From assembly GCF_027557445.1 (NCBI RefSeq), contig NZ_CP106841.1, forward strand, positions 62,001 to 126,000: a stretch of DNA of 64,000 nt, in the 5' to 3' direction. This DNA is from Paenalcaligenes faecalis (GTDB lineage: Bacteria > Pseudomonadota > Gammaproteobacteria > Burkholderiales > Burkholderiaceae_B). The notes under the pieces are model-generated. The model did no database searches. It was not told the DNA's origin and saw only the letters and a list, made by a program, of their open reading frames with translations. Shown piece after piece: positions 26,731 through 35,631 of the stretch. Each line of letters opens with the position of its first letter. Within the stretch, counting starts at the first letter, position 1. A program made the translations under genes and the position numbers.

Positions 26731-28450
26731 CTAAATTGTGCGAGATACCCCGTCATTTATGGCGGGGAGGGATAGCACGGGTCACGTAGTGACCCCCTTT
26801 GTTCTCGCGTCTCCTAAAAGTTAGAAGCTATCTATTCGGGTTGAGTATCCGTAGCCATCGCTACGTTGAATAAGGGTGCAGTAACGGTGGCTAATGCCTT
26901 GAACCAAACCCACTGCGGATTGAATGTTAAAGCTTCCTGAGGCTCTAACGGCAACGCGACCTACATACGTGCCGACCTTCTTGCCTTGGGTAACTATCGC
27001 CTTTACCATGTCACCCGTCTGAAAGCCGTGGATATTTTTTTGCCGCGTTAAATAGCCTCGCGGGAAGCCAAAGCGGGTGAGTCGTGTGCGTTGGTAACTA
27101 CCACGCCCGGTGGCTTTAATCACTAACGTCGGTTTTTGCCAATGCTCTACAAAATCCACTTCGCCCACGCACACCGCATCTAAGGCATGTGTCTTTGGTA
27201 TAACGAGCCGTGAGCGATTGCACTTCGTTAAGCCGCCAGACCCGGTGCGAACGGGTAGTCCTGTTGCCTTGAGCGCGTTAAGCAACTTCCATCGCGTGGC
27301 GTTAACGGCAGCGGCATCCCGTAACGGGCGTTTCGCTTGGGCTTGAATCTTGGTTAAGCGTTTGGGGTCTTTGGCCAAGAATTGGGTGATGTCTTGCGCG
27401 GCTTTCTTTAGGTTGCAGGGTGCACACGCGAGCGTTAAGTTACTGACGCGGTTCGAGCCGCCTCGCGCTTTGGGGTGAATGTGTTCGATTTGCAGCGGCA
27501 CCTCTGATACATCGCAATAGGCACATTGTCGATGCCACTTTTCCAATAAATACTCGCGCACTTCATAGCCTGCTAATTCGCCTTGCTGGTACTCCACGCC
27601 CGCTATCTCGGGGTTTTCAAGCTGCTGCATATCAAATCGAACCAGCTCTTGTGCAAGGTGCGTAATTGGTGCCACGTTTCGTATTCGCGCAACCCACGAT
27701 AACGTAGTATCAATTCGATGCTGCAAGCTAGGTGCGAGCCACCCTTCGCCTTTGTTTTTTCGATTAAGGAATCGAGGCGCACGGTAACGTAAGTTGGCGC
27801 TACGACGGCGACGCCGCATTTGGCTTCTCGCGGTTAAAGCTTTACTAATTTGAAACCCACGATGTGTCAACTCGAACAGGTTTAATACGTGCGCCGTAGC
27901 TGTTATCTTGCCCGTTTCCGCGTTAACGGTATCGTTATTGCGAACTAACGCCAGCCCTGATGTTTTACTGCCAGGGTCAATCTTAAGCTCTAACGGTTGA
28001 AGCTCGCTTTGCGCCACCTCTCTGTCAATCAAGCGAATCGTAAAGGGGATCAATCGATGCACCCTTGCTCGCCCTCGCGCCAATAAAAGTCGTGCTCGCT
28101 TCTCGGAGCACGGCATCAACAGCGCTTGGCGTCTATCTATTACAAAAACAGCCATGGCTATTTTCTCCTAATTTTGCCCGTAAGGGCCTTGTGACGGAGG
28201 CTTACGCCTCGCTCCCCTCGACAAGGTTGATGTCCCGCTAGATGCCTAATGCACCATGCGGTAGCCCGTTTCGTGCCTACCCTAGGCGTGTCTGCGGCTA
28301 CCGCTTACAGAGCTTGGAACTGAGGAAGCATTCCAAGGTGCGTCTTGAACGTAACACCAACGTAGCGCTACAACAGCGCTGAGTCTGGTCAATCTAGGCA
28401 AGCGCAGAACGAATCTGGCATGCCTCGCCCTTTAGGGCGGGGTTATTGAC
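26731..28450 (-). mobile_element. IscB element copy 1 (IS200/IS605-like, no own transposase)
   Basis: Defined by comparison of three copies in this window, all sharing CTAAATTGTGCGAGATACCCCG at the left and GGCGGGGTTATTGAC at the right. It contains one iscB gene and, upstream of it, a structured region taken as omega-RNA. Ends carry hairpins (CCCCG...CGGGG and GGGTCAC/GTGACCC on the left; a GCCCTTTAGGGC hairpin on the right), as in IS200/IS605 elements, with no terminal inverted repeat. The left flank is ATTCAT, which would be the target motif for a Y1 transposase supplied elsewhere. The insertion lies just after the stop codon of the MCE lipoprotein gene. Size 1720 bp. Confidence 0.85.
26821..28155 (-). 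CDS. iscB: IscB RNA-guided endonuclease, copy 1 (full length)
   Basis: Ancestor-type relative of Cas9. The 444 residues show the complete IscB layout: N-terminal PLMP-like motif (LLMPCSEKRARLLLARGRA), RuvC-I Asp60 (KIDPGSKTSG), Arg-rich bridge helix (MRRRRRSANLRYRAPRFLNR, 113-132), RuvC-II Glu170 (AQELVRF), an inserted HNH domain (C211/C214 ... IEHIHPKARGGSNRVSNL ... C244/C247), RuvC-III KTHALDA (321-327), and a C-terminal beta-barrel region (GFQTGDMVKAIV, GKKVGTYVGRVAVR) used for omega-RNA and TAM contact in relatives. All catalytic residues appear present. The start has AGGAG 9-10 bases before the ATG. It cuts DNA matched by the guide of its omega-RNA; in nature this favours retention of the element. 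Confidence 0.93.
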   Translation of the reverse strand: MAVFVIDRRQALLMPCSEKRARLLLARGRARVHRLIPFTIRLIDREVAQSELQPLELKIDPGSKTSGLALVRNNDTVNAETGKITATAHVLNLFELTHRGFQISKALTARSQMRRRRRSANLRYRAPRFLNRKNKGEGWLAPSLQHRIDTTLSWVARIRNVAPITHLAQELVRFDMQQLENPEIAGVEYQQGELAGYEVREYLLEKWHRQCAYCDVSEVPLQIEHIHPKARGGSNRVSNLTLACAPCNLKKAAQDITQFLAKDPKRLTKIQAQAKRPLRDAAAVNATRWKLLNALKATGLPVRTGSGGLTKCNRSRLVIPKTHALDAVCVGEVDFVEHWQKPTLVIKATGRGSYQRTRLTRFGFPRGYLTRQKNIHGFQTGDMVKAIVTQGKKVGTYVGRVAVRASGSFNIQSAVGLVQGISHRYCTLIQRSDGYGYSTRIDSF

Positions 28451-28466
28451 TGATTATTTAGCCAGC
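28160..28466 (-). ncRNA. Predicted omega-RNA of IscB copy 1 (guide at 28451-28466)
   Basis: IscB proteins use an RNA encoded immediately upstream of their gene, with the guide at its 5' end copied from flanking DNA. This ~280-bp non-coding stretch is conserved among the three copies and folds into paired arms: GCGGTAGCC (28258-28266) with GGCTACCGC (28296-28304), and TTGGAA (28314-28319) with TTCCAA (28331-28336). Both stems change in a compensatory way in copy 3. The predicted 16-nt guide read on the minus strand is GCTGGCTAAATAATCA, the 3' end of the adjacent lipoprotein gene. RNA ends are approximate. Confidence 0.75.
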
Positions 28467-29053
28467 CAATCGACTAATTGCGCACTGAGCTGGTCACTGG
28501 CTAGGCCAAAGGCCTGAATAACCGCAGGCACAGAGGTGTCAGCAGCAGGTTGATTCAAGGTAAAGCGCCGAGTCTGTACGATAGAGGAATCAAGGCGGTT
28601 GATAAGTTGGGCATCAAACTGAACCACTACCACAGGCTGGTCATTTTGGTATTGAACCTGAAAATGACTAAGGTAGCCCTCTAAGGCAAAGTCTGTTTTC
28701 AATGCAGCATCAGAGCTAACGGCATTAAATAGTCGAGTATCCGTAAAGGCTTGGACAAAGCGCTCACGTAATAAGACGGGAGCATTATCAGCCCATTGTG
28801 TGCCTTTGTAGATTTGTATCTCTGACCCAGTGGGCTGAACCAACACGCGATTACTATTGATTAAGCGGTTAGCCTGAGGAGCAGCCACGTATAACGATAC
28901 GTTTTTTTGTACAGCCGTGCTTTGCATAGCGGTAGCAGGTAGGTTATAGCGCGTTTGCGGTTCGGATTTAGGCAAAATAGAGCAGCCAGCAACGAGTACA
29001 AGCGTACCCAAAGCCGTTACACCTAAAACATGACGTAGTGATTTACGTATCAT
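28454..29053 (-). CDS. MCE-transporter auxiliary lipoprotein (PqiC/ABC_trans_aux-like)
   Basis: Outer-membrane-directed lipoprotein, 199 aa, with lipobox LVAGC (Cys24) and the ABC_trans_aux domain pattern SLYVAAPQANRLINSNRVLVQPTGSEIQIYKGTQWADNAPVLLRERFVQAF. Such proteins complete lipid-transport systems of the MCE (Mla/Pqi/Let) class across the envelope. Its start overlaps the end of the MlaD-like gene (ATGA, 4 bp). IscB element 1 begins 3 bp beyond its stop codon, so the gene is intact but its original terminator is now 1.7 kb away. Confidence 0.85.
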   Translation of the reverse strand: MIRKSLRHVLGVTALGTLVLVAGCSILPKSEPQTRYNLPATAMQSTAVQKNVSLYVAAPQANRLINSNRVLVQPTGSEIQIYKGTQWADNAPVLLRERFVQAFTDTRLFNAVSSDAALKTDFALEGYLSHFQVQYQNDQPVVVVQFDAQLINRLDSSIVQTRRFTLNQPAADTSVPAVIQAFGLASDQLSAQLVDWLAK

Positions 29054-29976
29054 GGCTGAAATTCCTGTATTTTATCGCCACCTAATAGATAGTCTGTGGG
29101 GCTATTTTGTAGTTCTTGAGTGATGATTTTAATATTGCTTAGCGTTTGGCGCAGCTCTTGCATAGCGGGTGCGATTTGTGCAAAGCCTTGGCTACCTTGG
29201 TTAATAGCTGGGGCATTCTCCGCCAACATTTTTTGCAGATCCTGAGTGGTTTGGCTTAGGTTCTGCATGGCCTCATTCGCTTTAGCAAAAGCACCACTGC
29301 CTTCTTTAGTGATTAGATTGCGGGTTTCCTTCAGCATTTTTTCTGCCTCATTGCTCGCGTTATTCAAGCTAGTAAAGAGGGCAGGCAGGCTTTCAGAGCC
29401 ATCAGCTAATTGTCCTAGTAAGCGTTCTAATTGTTCAATACTGTGACCAATACGTTGGGCATTATCCGAGGATAAAAAGGCATTAGCGTTAATCAATAAT
29501 TCAGACACATTGGTCATTAGCTCTTCACCACCAGCCATTAGTTCGGCCATAGGCGAAGGAGTAGCCATAATCAATGCGGGATAGTCATCGGTTTTGTCTT
29601 CGTCTTCTAGGTCAGGACTGTCCGGCGATCCACCCGTTAACTCGATCACAGATGTGCCTGTAATCCCGGTTAAGGCGAGACGAGCTAAGGTATCTTTTTT
29701 GACCGGAATGCTTTCTTGAATACTAATGCTGACTAGGACGCGACGGATGTCGTTTGGGTCTAGCTCCAGTTTAGTGACTTCACCAATACGGATGCCGTTA
29801 TATTGCACGGCTCCGCCACGGTTGAGTCCACGTACGGCTTCGGTAAAGACAACGGTATAGTCTTTGGTTTTATTATCACTCCCTGTTTTTGCTAGCCAAA
29901 GTGAAAACAAAATAGCTCCGGTAGCAATCAAAAGGGTGAAAACGCCAATCAGAATATGATGTGCGCGAGGTTCCAT
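29050..29976 (-). CDS. mlaD: MCE family protein (MlaD-like)
   Basis: Inner-membrane-anchored MCE protein, 308 aa: one N-terminal TM helix (HILIGVFTLLIATGAILFSLWLA), one MCE domain (YTVVFTEAVRGLNRGGAVQYNGIRIGEVTKLELDPND), then a long helical region with heptad-like pattern (about 150-300) that probably forms a tube or coil across the periplasm. This C-terminal helix is longer than in E. coli MlaD and resembles the PqiB/YebT-like extended needle concept or actinobacterial Mce proteins. It ends QEFQP. Overlaps its neighbours by 1-4 bp on both sides. Confidence 0.87.
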   Translation of the reverse strand: MEPRAHHILIGVFTLLIATGAILFSLWLAKTGSDNKTKDYTVVFTEAVRGLNRGGAVQYNGIRIGEVTKLELDPNDIRRVLVSISIQESIPVKKDTLARLALTGITGTSVIELTGGSPDSPDLEDEDKTDDYPALIMATPSPMAELMAGGEELMTNVSELLINANAFLSSDNAQRIGHSIEQLERLLGQLADGSESLPALFTSLNNASNEAEKMLKETRNLITKEGSGAFAKANEAMQNLSQTTQDLQKMLAENAPAINQGSQGFAQIAPAMQELRQTLSNIKIITQELQNSPTDYLLGGDKIQEFQP

Positions 29977-30830
29977 TACAGGTTCTCCTGACGTCGTGTT
30001 TCAGCTTGAAAGGCGGCGCGTCCTCGCGGGCCTTGGAAATAATCTTGTACCCACGGATCGTCGTATTTTTCGACCACGTCCAAGCTATCGTTAATAATGA
30101 CGCGTTTTTGTGATAAGACGGCCACGCGATCACAGATGGTATAGAGCGTGTCCAAATCGTGTGTGACTAAATAAACCGTTAAACCCAATGCATCGCGTAA
30201 GGTTAAAATCAACTGATCAAAATCGCTGGCTCCGATCGGGTCTAGCCCGGCAGTAGGCTCATCTAAGAATAAAATTTCAGGATCTAGGGCCAAGGCACGA
30301 GCTAAAGCGGCACGTTTAATCATTCCCCCTGAAAGTTCAGAGGGGTATTTGTTTGCGGCATTGGCAGGTAAGCCTGCTAATGCCATTTTTAGCCGTCCTA
30401 AGTCCTCGGCTTCATCACGGCTGAGGCCGGTATGCTCAATTAAGGGCATAGCAATGTTTTCTACTACGGTCAGTGATGAAAACAGTGCCCCTTGCTGAAA
30501 GAGCACTCCAAATCTACGTTCTAGTTTAGAGCGATCTTCTGCATTTAAATCAGCAATTTTTTGGCCAAAAACGGTAATATCGCCCTCGTTAGGGGGACGC
30601 AGCCCTAAAATCGCCCGTAGTAAAACCGATTTGCCTGTACCAGAACCACCAACAACACCCACAATTTCACCGGGGTAAATATCCATATCCAAGTTTTCAT
30701 GAACCGTATGAGTCCCAAAGCGATTCACTAAATGACGGACTTTAATAATAGGCTCTTTTTTTTGGCGTTCTTGTTGTTTGGCTTTATTGTCTTTTTTTAG
30801 TTGGGGGTTATGTTCGTGTGTCGCACTCAT
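29976..30830 (-). CDS. mlaF: MCE lipid-transport ABC ATPase (MlaF-like)
   Basis: ATP-binding subunit with Walker A GGSGTGKS, signature LSGGMIKRAALARAL and Walker B ILFLDEPTAGLD, plus the MlaF-specific GxxxGxLFQQGALFSSLTVVENIAMPL stretch. The first ~25 residues are a charged extension (Lys/Gln/Glu). It lies directly downstream of the permease gene (adjacent bases) and overlaps the MlaD-like gene by one base. It energises phospholipid movement between outer and inner membranes together with the MlaE-like permease. Confidence 0.89.
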   Translation of the reverse strand: MSATHEHNPQLKKDNKAKQQERQKKEPIIKVRHLVNRFGTHTVHENLDMDIYPGEIVGVVGGSGTGKSVLLRAILGLRPPNEGDITVFGQKIADLNAEDRSKLERRFGVLFQQGALFSSLTVVENIAMPLIEHTGLSRDEAEDLGRLKMALAGLPANAANKYPSELSGGMIKRAALARALALDPEILFLDEPTAGLDPIGASDFDQLILTLRDALGLTVYLVTHDLDTLYTICDRVAVLSQKRVIINDSLDVVEKYDDPWVQDYFQGPRGRAAFQAETRRQENL

Positions 30831-31961
30831 TTACCACCCCATTTCCATATAAAATAGTGCTGCCATTGCATCGAGTAAAATAACGATAAAAATAGAGTGG
30901 ACCACAGCAGCGGTTGTGCGCTCACCTACTGACTGCGCACTGCCTGTGACTTTGAAGCCTTGTAAACACCCAATCACTGCAATTAAAAAGGCAAAAATAG
31001 GCGCTTTAGCCATGCCTAAAAAGAAATGGCGAATAGAGACATCTTCGTTGAAAATATCAATGAACATGGTTGGAGAGATGCCTAAGGTCCAAAAACAAAC
31101 CAAAGCACCACCAAAAATCCCCGCAATCATGCCAATGAATGTCAGCATAGGCATGGCGATAAGCATGGCAAGTACTCGGGGGATGACCAAAATAAGCATT
31201 GGGTTTAAACCCTGAGCCCGTAAGGCATCAATTTCTTCGTTGGCTTTCATGGAGCCAATCTGAGCCGTAAAGGCACTCGCTGTACGACCCGCCATAAGAA
31301 TAGCCGTCAACAATACCGCAAACTCACGCAAGAATGAGAAGCCCACCAGATTCACCGTGTAAATCGTTGCACCAAAATCAGAGAGAATGGTGGCACCTAA
31401 AAAGGCAATAACGGCACCAACTAAAAAGGTTAATAAGAAAATGATGGGAACCGCATTAAAGGCCGTTTCCTCGATTTGAGCCACAATAGCCGTAACACGC
31501 CAGCGGCTAGGCCGTAGCATATTAAAAAATAAAGTCTCTAGAGTGAGGCCAACAAAAGCGGTTAATTCTAGAAACTGGTTCCAAAATCGTTGAGTCGCCC
31601 CCCCTATACGCGCAAAAAAATCTCCCATCACCGAATAATTCGGTTTTTTGGGTGGCGCTTCTTGGGTGCTTAATGCCCTAGCTACAGTGCGTAATAAGGC
31701 ATCACGCTCAGTGGATAAGCCTACGGCGTGATCAAGGCGGTCTTCGAGCTGCTCTGGGGTGAGGAGTTCGCACAGTTGTTCCGCACCTGCTGTATCTAAT
31801 TTATCTAACTGCGAGAAATCAATCGTGTTGTAAGACGATTTTTTTTGTGCGAACTGACGGATTTCATCACATAAAGCGCGATAGTTAGACAACACCCACT
31901 CACCTTGTAAGTGGAGGCAGTCATTATCACTACGAAGAAAGCGAGAGTGGGATTGGGTCAT
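30831..31961 (-). CDS. mlaE: MCE lipid-transport ABC permease with N-terminal STAS-like domain (MlaE-like)
   Basis: A 376-residue protein. Residues about 15-100 form a STAS/anti-sigma-antagonist-like domain (LQGEWVLSNYRALCDEIRQF, IDFSQLDKLDTAGAEQLC), the job done by the separate MlaB in E. coli. The rest is the MlaE permease: ATILSDFGATIYTVNLVGFSFLREFAVLLTAILMAGRTASAFTAQIGSMKANEEIDAL. The fusion is known in other proteobacteria. First gene of the four-gene operon. The upstream 75 bp to the diguanylate cyclase gene contain no obvious terminator. Confidence 0.88.
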   Translation of the reverse strand: MTQSHSRFLRSDNDCLHLQGEWVLSNYRALCDEIRQFAQKKSSYNTIDFSQLDKLDTAGAEQLCELLTPEQLEDRLDHAVGLSTERDALLRTVARALSTQEAPPKKPNYSVMGDFFARIGGATQRFWNQFLELTAFVGLTLETLFFNMLRPSRWRVTAIVAQIEETAFNAVPIIFLLTFLVGAVIAFLGATILSDFGATIYTVNLVGFSFLREFAVLLTAILMAGRTASAFTAQIGSMKANEEIDALRAQGLNPMLILVIPRVLAMLIAMPMLTFIGMIAGIFGGALVCFWTLGISPTMFIDIFNEDVSIRHFFLGMAKAPIFAFLIAVIGCLQGFKVTGSAQSVGERTTAAVVHSIFIVILLDAMAALFYMEMGW

Positions 31962-32035
31962 AGACTCAAAGTCTACCGTAAAAAATAAGAAAAATAATGA
32001 ATGATGCGGCCTAAGGGCGAGACAGAGCGTTAGAA

Positions 32036-33610
32036 TTAGTCAATTTTAGGCAGTGGTGCCGTGCGGACTTGATTCCGGCCACCTTGTTTGGCAGCGTACA
32101 GCATTTCATCTGCAATTTTTAATACAGCAGTGGTGCTGTTCGCATGTTGTGGCCAAGAGGCGACACCCAAAGAAATAGTGAGCTTACCAGCCGTGGTGAA
32201 CTCATGTTTTTCTACGTCTAAACGTAGGCGCTCTGCAATATCAGCAGCGACTTCTAGCGGACAGGAGGGTAAAAGAATTAAGAATTCTTCGCCGCCTAAT
32301 CGGATACAAAAATCTTGATCTCTAGACGTACTACGCATTAAAAAAGCCAGCTCCTTTAATACTATATCGCCTACGTCATGGCCAAAGGTATCGTTGACGT
32401 GCTTAAAGTGGTCAATATCTAAGGTAATCGCTGAAAAAAATGTTTGTGTAATATCGCATTTTTCAAGAATACGCTCTAGGGCACGTCGATTGTTTAAGCC
32501 CGTTAACGGATCTGTGCGCACGTCTTGCCGTAGTTGACCCACATGGTCATGCACATTTTGTAAGCCATGCAAAAAGGCATGCTTCAGCTCATTGGCCTCA
32601 AAGTACCACGCTTGAATACGTTCAACGCGTTGAATGGTTGTACGCTGCCTCATGTTTTTGGCATTAGCTGCTAATTGACGCAGTGGGCTAGAAATAAGCC
32701 AAGCGCACAGCCAAATTAGAGACAGCATCGTTAAATTGATCGGTAAGCTGTGCAACAGGATCTTTTGCATTAGCCCTTCGTGCGCATTCAGGGTGGCGTC
32801 TGCAGGTCGTTGGGACACGACTCCCCACCCAGCCGCTGGAATATAAGCATAGCCACTGAGCATTTCGATGCCCTTGCTATTGACGATGGCTTTGGCACCT
32901 GTGCCGCCACTGAGGGCTAAATCCAATAATGGATTCGTATGCACAGCAGACCCCAGACGTTCTTTATCGGGGTGATAAAGCAGGCGTTTTTTGTTATCTA
33001 CCACATAAATATAAGACCCATCATGATGGTAGTGTTCGCCTAATAACCGACTAAGAATATTTTTTTCTTTTAGATAAATAGAACCACCGATGTAACCTAA
33101 ATAAGTACCGTTTTCATGGAAAATAGGGCTGGAAATTAATACCAACAAATTATCCATGGAGGATTCATAGGGTTGGCTAATTAAGGGCTTACGTTCTTTT
33201 AGGGCTTGTAAAGGGCCAGGGGTGGTGAGAATTTGTCCATGTAACTCAATGGCATTATCAGAGCTGGCTAACACGACTCCATTTGCATCACTTAATACAA
33301 CAGAGTTAAAGGCGTAGTTTTGTTTTGAGAGGCGTTGTGTTTCTTGATTTAAATAGCGTTTTTGAGGCCAGTTTTGGGCTATGTTTTTTGCACTATAAGC
33401 CAATTCTAATAAGGCACTTTCTAAAAAAGCTTGAGTGCTATCAGCTAACTTAGAAGCATACGCTTCGTTACTCAATAAGGTATTATCAATCAGAGCTTGT
33501 TTTTGGACTTTAGCACTGGCAATAAACATATTGATTACCGCAACAAGGGTACTCAATAGTGCCAAGATGACAATCAGTTGTCGCAGATTCGAACGAACCA
33601 AAAAGGCCAT
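32036..33610 (-). CDS. Membrane diguanylate cyclase with dCache sensor (GGDEF)
   Basis: Makes cyclic di-GMP from two GTP. The N-terminus has a TM helix (about 10-30), then a ~240-residue periplasmic dCache_1-type sensor (VVLSDANGVVLASSDN, SSPIFHENGTYLGYIGGSIYL), a second TM helix (LPINLTMLSLIWLCAWLI), a short linker, and a GGDEF domain (about 365-515). The active site reads GGEEF and is complete; the I-site R-x-x-D (RDQD) stands exactly five residues before it, so product inhibition is expected. DPLTGLNNRRAL opens the domain. No EAL domain. The ligand sensed is unknown. Confidence 0.9.
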   Translation of the reverse strand: MAFLVRSNLRQLIVILALLSTLVAVINMFIASAKVQKQALIDNTLLSNEAYASKLADSTQAFLESALLELAYSAKNIAQNWPQKRYLNQETQRLSKQNYAFNSVVLSDANGVVLASSDNAIELHGQILTTPGPLQALKERKPLISQPYESSMDNLLVLISSPIFHENGTYLGYIGGSIYLKEKNILSRLLGEHYHHDGSYIYVVDNKKRLLYHPDKERLGSAVHTNPLLDLALSGGTGAKAIVNSKGIEMLSGYAYIPAAGWGVVSQRPADATLNAHEGLMQKILLHSLPINLTMLSLIWLCAWLISSPLRQLAANAKNMRQRTTIQRVERIQAWYFEANELKHAFLHGLQNVHDHVGQLRQDVRTDPLTGLNNRRALERILEKCDITQTFFSAITLDIDHFKHVNDTFGHDVGDIVLKELAFLMRSTSRDQDFCIRLGGEEFLILLPSCPLEVAADIAERLRLDVEKHEFTTAGKLTISLGVASWPQHANSTTAVLKIADEMLYAAKQGGRNQVRTAPLPKID

Positions 33611-33785
33611 AACTACTATTCCTAGTGCTAAAAATATGTAATGCCGCTCATTTTTCTTGATAAGTGTAGCTTGTCTGGTTCTTTTTAAATATAGATAAGC
33701 GCTTTCTCTCAGAGCTGAATCATATAGGGTTTACCACTAAACAAAAAGTCTTTGAGCTTAAAATACAAGGTTTAAACTGTTTAGA

Positions 33786-33814
33786 TTGTATTTTTTCTGC
33801 GTTTGTGGCATAAA
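33786..33814 (+). promoter_or_regulatory. Possible sigma-70 promoter for aromatic aminotransferase gene
   Basis: TTGTAT (33786-33791), 17-base spacer, CATAAA (33809-33814), with the ATG at 33840 and an AGGA ribosome site at about 33831. The rest of the 33611-33839 gap is AT-rich and shows no gene. Confidence 0.4.
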
Positions 33815-33839
33815 AAATTGACTCATTATAGGAAATCAC

Positions 33840-35033
33840 ATGTTTGAACACGTAGTCCCCTATGCTGGCGATCCTATCTTTAGAATTGCGGCCCAATTCC
33901 AAGCTGATCAGCGCGAAAAAAAAGTCAATCTAACCATTGGCTTATATTTTGAAGACGATGGCAGCGTGCCTTTACTTTCTTGCACGCAAATCGCAGAAAA
34001 ACAGTGGGCCGAGCAAAAGCAGCCCAGAACTTACTTACCGATGGAAGGCCTAGCCACGTATCGTGATGCGGTACAGCGCTTGGTGTTTGGTGCCGATAGC
34101 GAAGCCTATCAATCTAAACGTATTGCCACCATTCAAACGTTAGGTGGTACAGGCGCCTTAAAGGTGGGTGGCGATTTGTTGCACGAAGCCTATCCGGATA
34201 GTCAAATGTGGATTAGCGATCCTGCCTGGGATAATCATCACTCTATCTTTGGTGGTTGCGGTATTAAAACGAATAAATACCGTTATTTTGACTCTCAGAC
34301 GCAAGGTGTGGATTTTGAGGGCATGTTGGCAGATATTAGTGCGTTAGCAGAACATAGTTTTGTCTTATTGCACCCATGCTGCCATAACCCAACGGGGGCT
34401 GACCTTTCCAATGACCAATGGTTACAGCTTATCGCCGTACTTAAAGAGAAAAAGCTAATTCCATTTCTAGACATGGCATACCAAGGTTTTGGTCAGGGCC
34501 TTGATGAAGACGCATTTGCTATCCGAGAAATGGCAAAAGCAGGTTTAGAGTTCCTTGTTGCCAACTCATTTTCTAAAAACTTCTCTTATTACGCTGAACG
34601 ATGTGGTGGCTTATCTATTGTATGTAAAGACCAAGCTCAGGCAGATCAGGTATTAGGTAAATTGAATGCGTGGGTACGTAAAAACTACTCAAACCCTCCG
34701 GCTCATGGTGGACATGCAATTGCCACTGTCTTAGATTCAGATGAGTTATACCAAAGCTGGTTAGCCGATGTGACGGCAATGCGAGCACGTATTCATGCAA
34801 TGCGTCACGCCGTTTATGACCGTCTTAACGAGTTAGCCCCTGCTTATGATGCCAGTTATATGATTAAACAACAGGGCATGTTTAGCTATACCGGACTCTC
34901 TATAGAACAGATTATGCGTCTTCGCGAAGAGTTTGGTGTATATATGCTTGATTCAGGTCGTATCAGTGTTCCTGGGCTGACTACACAAAACGTAGACTAT
35001 TACGCTCAGTCATTAGCTGCGGTCGTTTCGTAG
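33840..35033 (+). CDS. Aromatic/aspartate-type amino acid aminotransferase (TyrB-like)
   Basis: PLP-dependent class I aminotransferase, 397 aa, of the Ia (AspC/TyrB) group. It begins FEHVVPYAGDPIFRI as TyrB does, and has the PLP lysine in NSFSKNFSYYAERCGG, HPCCHNPTGADL before it, and the C-terminal MFSYTGLSIEQIMRLREEFGVYMLDSGRISVPGL. It transfers amino groups between aromatic or acidic amino acids and 2-oxoglutarate. Lone gene, followed by a strong terminator. TyrB versus AspC specificity cannot be settled here. Confidence 0.9.
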   Translation: MFEHVVPYAGDPIFRIAAQFQADQREKKVNLTIGLYFEDDGSVPLLSCTQIAEKQWAEQKQPRTYLPMEGLATYRDAVQRLVFGADSEAYQSKRIATIQTLGGTGALKVGGDLLHEAYPDSQMWISDPAWDNHHSIFGGCGIKTNKYRYFDSQTQGVDFEGMLADISALAEHSFVLLHPCCHNPTGADLSNDQWLQLIAVLKEKKLIPFLDMAYQGFGQGLDEDAFAIREMAKAGLEFLVANSFSKNFSYYAERCGGLSIVCKDQAQADQVLGKLNAWVRKNYSNPPAHGGHAIATVLDSDELYQSWLADVTAMRARIHAMRHAVYDRLNELAPAYDASYMIKQQGMFSYTGLSIEQIMRLREEFGVYMLDSGRISVPGLTTQNVDYYAQSLAAVVS

Positions 35034-35046
35034 TTATTGCAAGCTC

Positions 35047-35078
35047 TAAAAAAAGCGCTACTACAGCGCTTTTTTTTC
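35047..35078 (+). terminator. Rho-independent terminator after aminotransferase gene
   Basis: 11-bp stem AAAAAAGCGCT / AGCGCTTTTTT with a five-base loop and an eight-T run. Confidence 0.9.
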
Positions 35079-35247
35079 GTTTTTATGCCGTCTAATACGA
35101 CTTTAGTCTAAGTGAATACCCTTGTTTTACAGGCTTTGTGCCTAAACAGACAAATGCTCATGCACAACTGAACAAGTCAGCAAAAAAACCATGGATATAC
35201 TCGATAAGTAGAAAAACAGCAGCTCAAAGCATAACCAGGAGACTTCT

Positions 35248-35568
35248 ATGACCGAGCAAAATATCCAAGGCATACGCGAACACATGATTATCAACGGCAA
35301 AGCCGTAGAGATTAGCCATGGTGATCGTATTCCCGTTTATAACCCTGCAACAGGCAAAGTCATTGCGCATCAGGGCGAGGCGGGGGCCGCAGGCGTAGAT
35401 TTAGCCGTTAAAGCGGCTCATCAGGCGCTAACAAATTCAGAATGGACGCACATGCTGCCTGCACAGCGTGAACGGTTGCTGCTTAAATTAGCCGATCTCT
35501 TAGAGCAAAATGCGGACGAGTTAGCTCAGTTAGAAACCGCAAATAACGGTAAATTGCTGAGCATTTAG
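35248..35568 (+). pseudogene. Aldehyde dehydrogenase, N-terminal fragment (106 aa)
   Basis: The reading frame has a normal start (AGGAGACTTCT then ATG) and matches the first ~100 residues of NAD-dependent aldehyde dehydrogenases (MIINGKAV, PVYNPATGKVIAHQGEAG, RERLLLKLADLLEQNADELAQLET). It stops after NNGKLLSI where ~390 more residues, including the catalytic Cys and Glu, should follow. Directly at the break the sequence becomes the end of another gene (35561-35626), so a deletion removed the rest. Non-functional as a dehydrogenase. Confidence 0.85.
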
Positions 35569-35626
35569 ACGTCGTTATGGCGTGTCTCCTACGGTGTGGC
35601 GCCAAACTCATCTTGGCATTACCTAG
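35561..35626 (+). pseudogene. C-terminal tail of an AraC-family regulator (21 codons), deletion remnant
   Basis: In a different frame from the ALDH fragment, 21 codons read AFRRRYGVSPTVWRQ and six more residues to a TAG at 35624-35626. F-x-R-x-Y-G-V-S-P-x-x-W/Y-R is the hallmark end of the second AraC helix-turn-helix. The rest of the regulator is absent. The join lies within about 35550-35560. Confidence 0.65.
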
Positions 35627-35631
35627 CGGTT

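Noticed and set aside
26821-28155. HNH-containing protein read as a homing endonuclease or restriction enzyme
   Set aside because: PLMP motif, split RuvC motifs, Arg-rich bridge helix and structured upstream RNA identify IscB; the same holds for the copies at 58637 and 62005.
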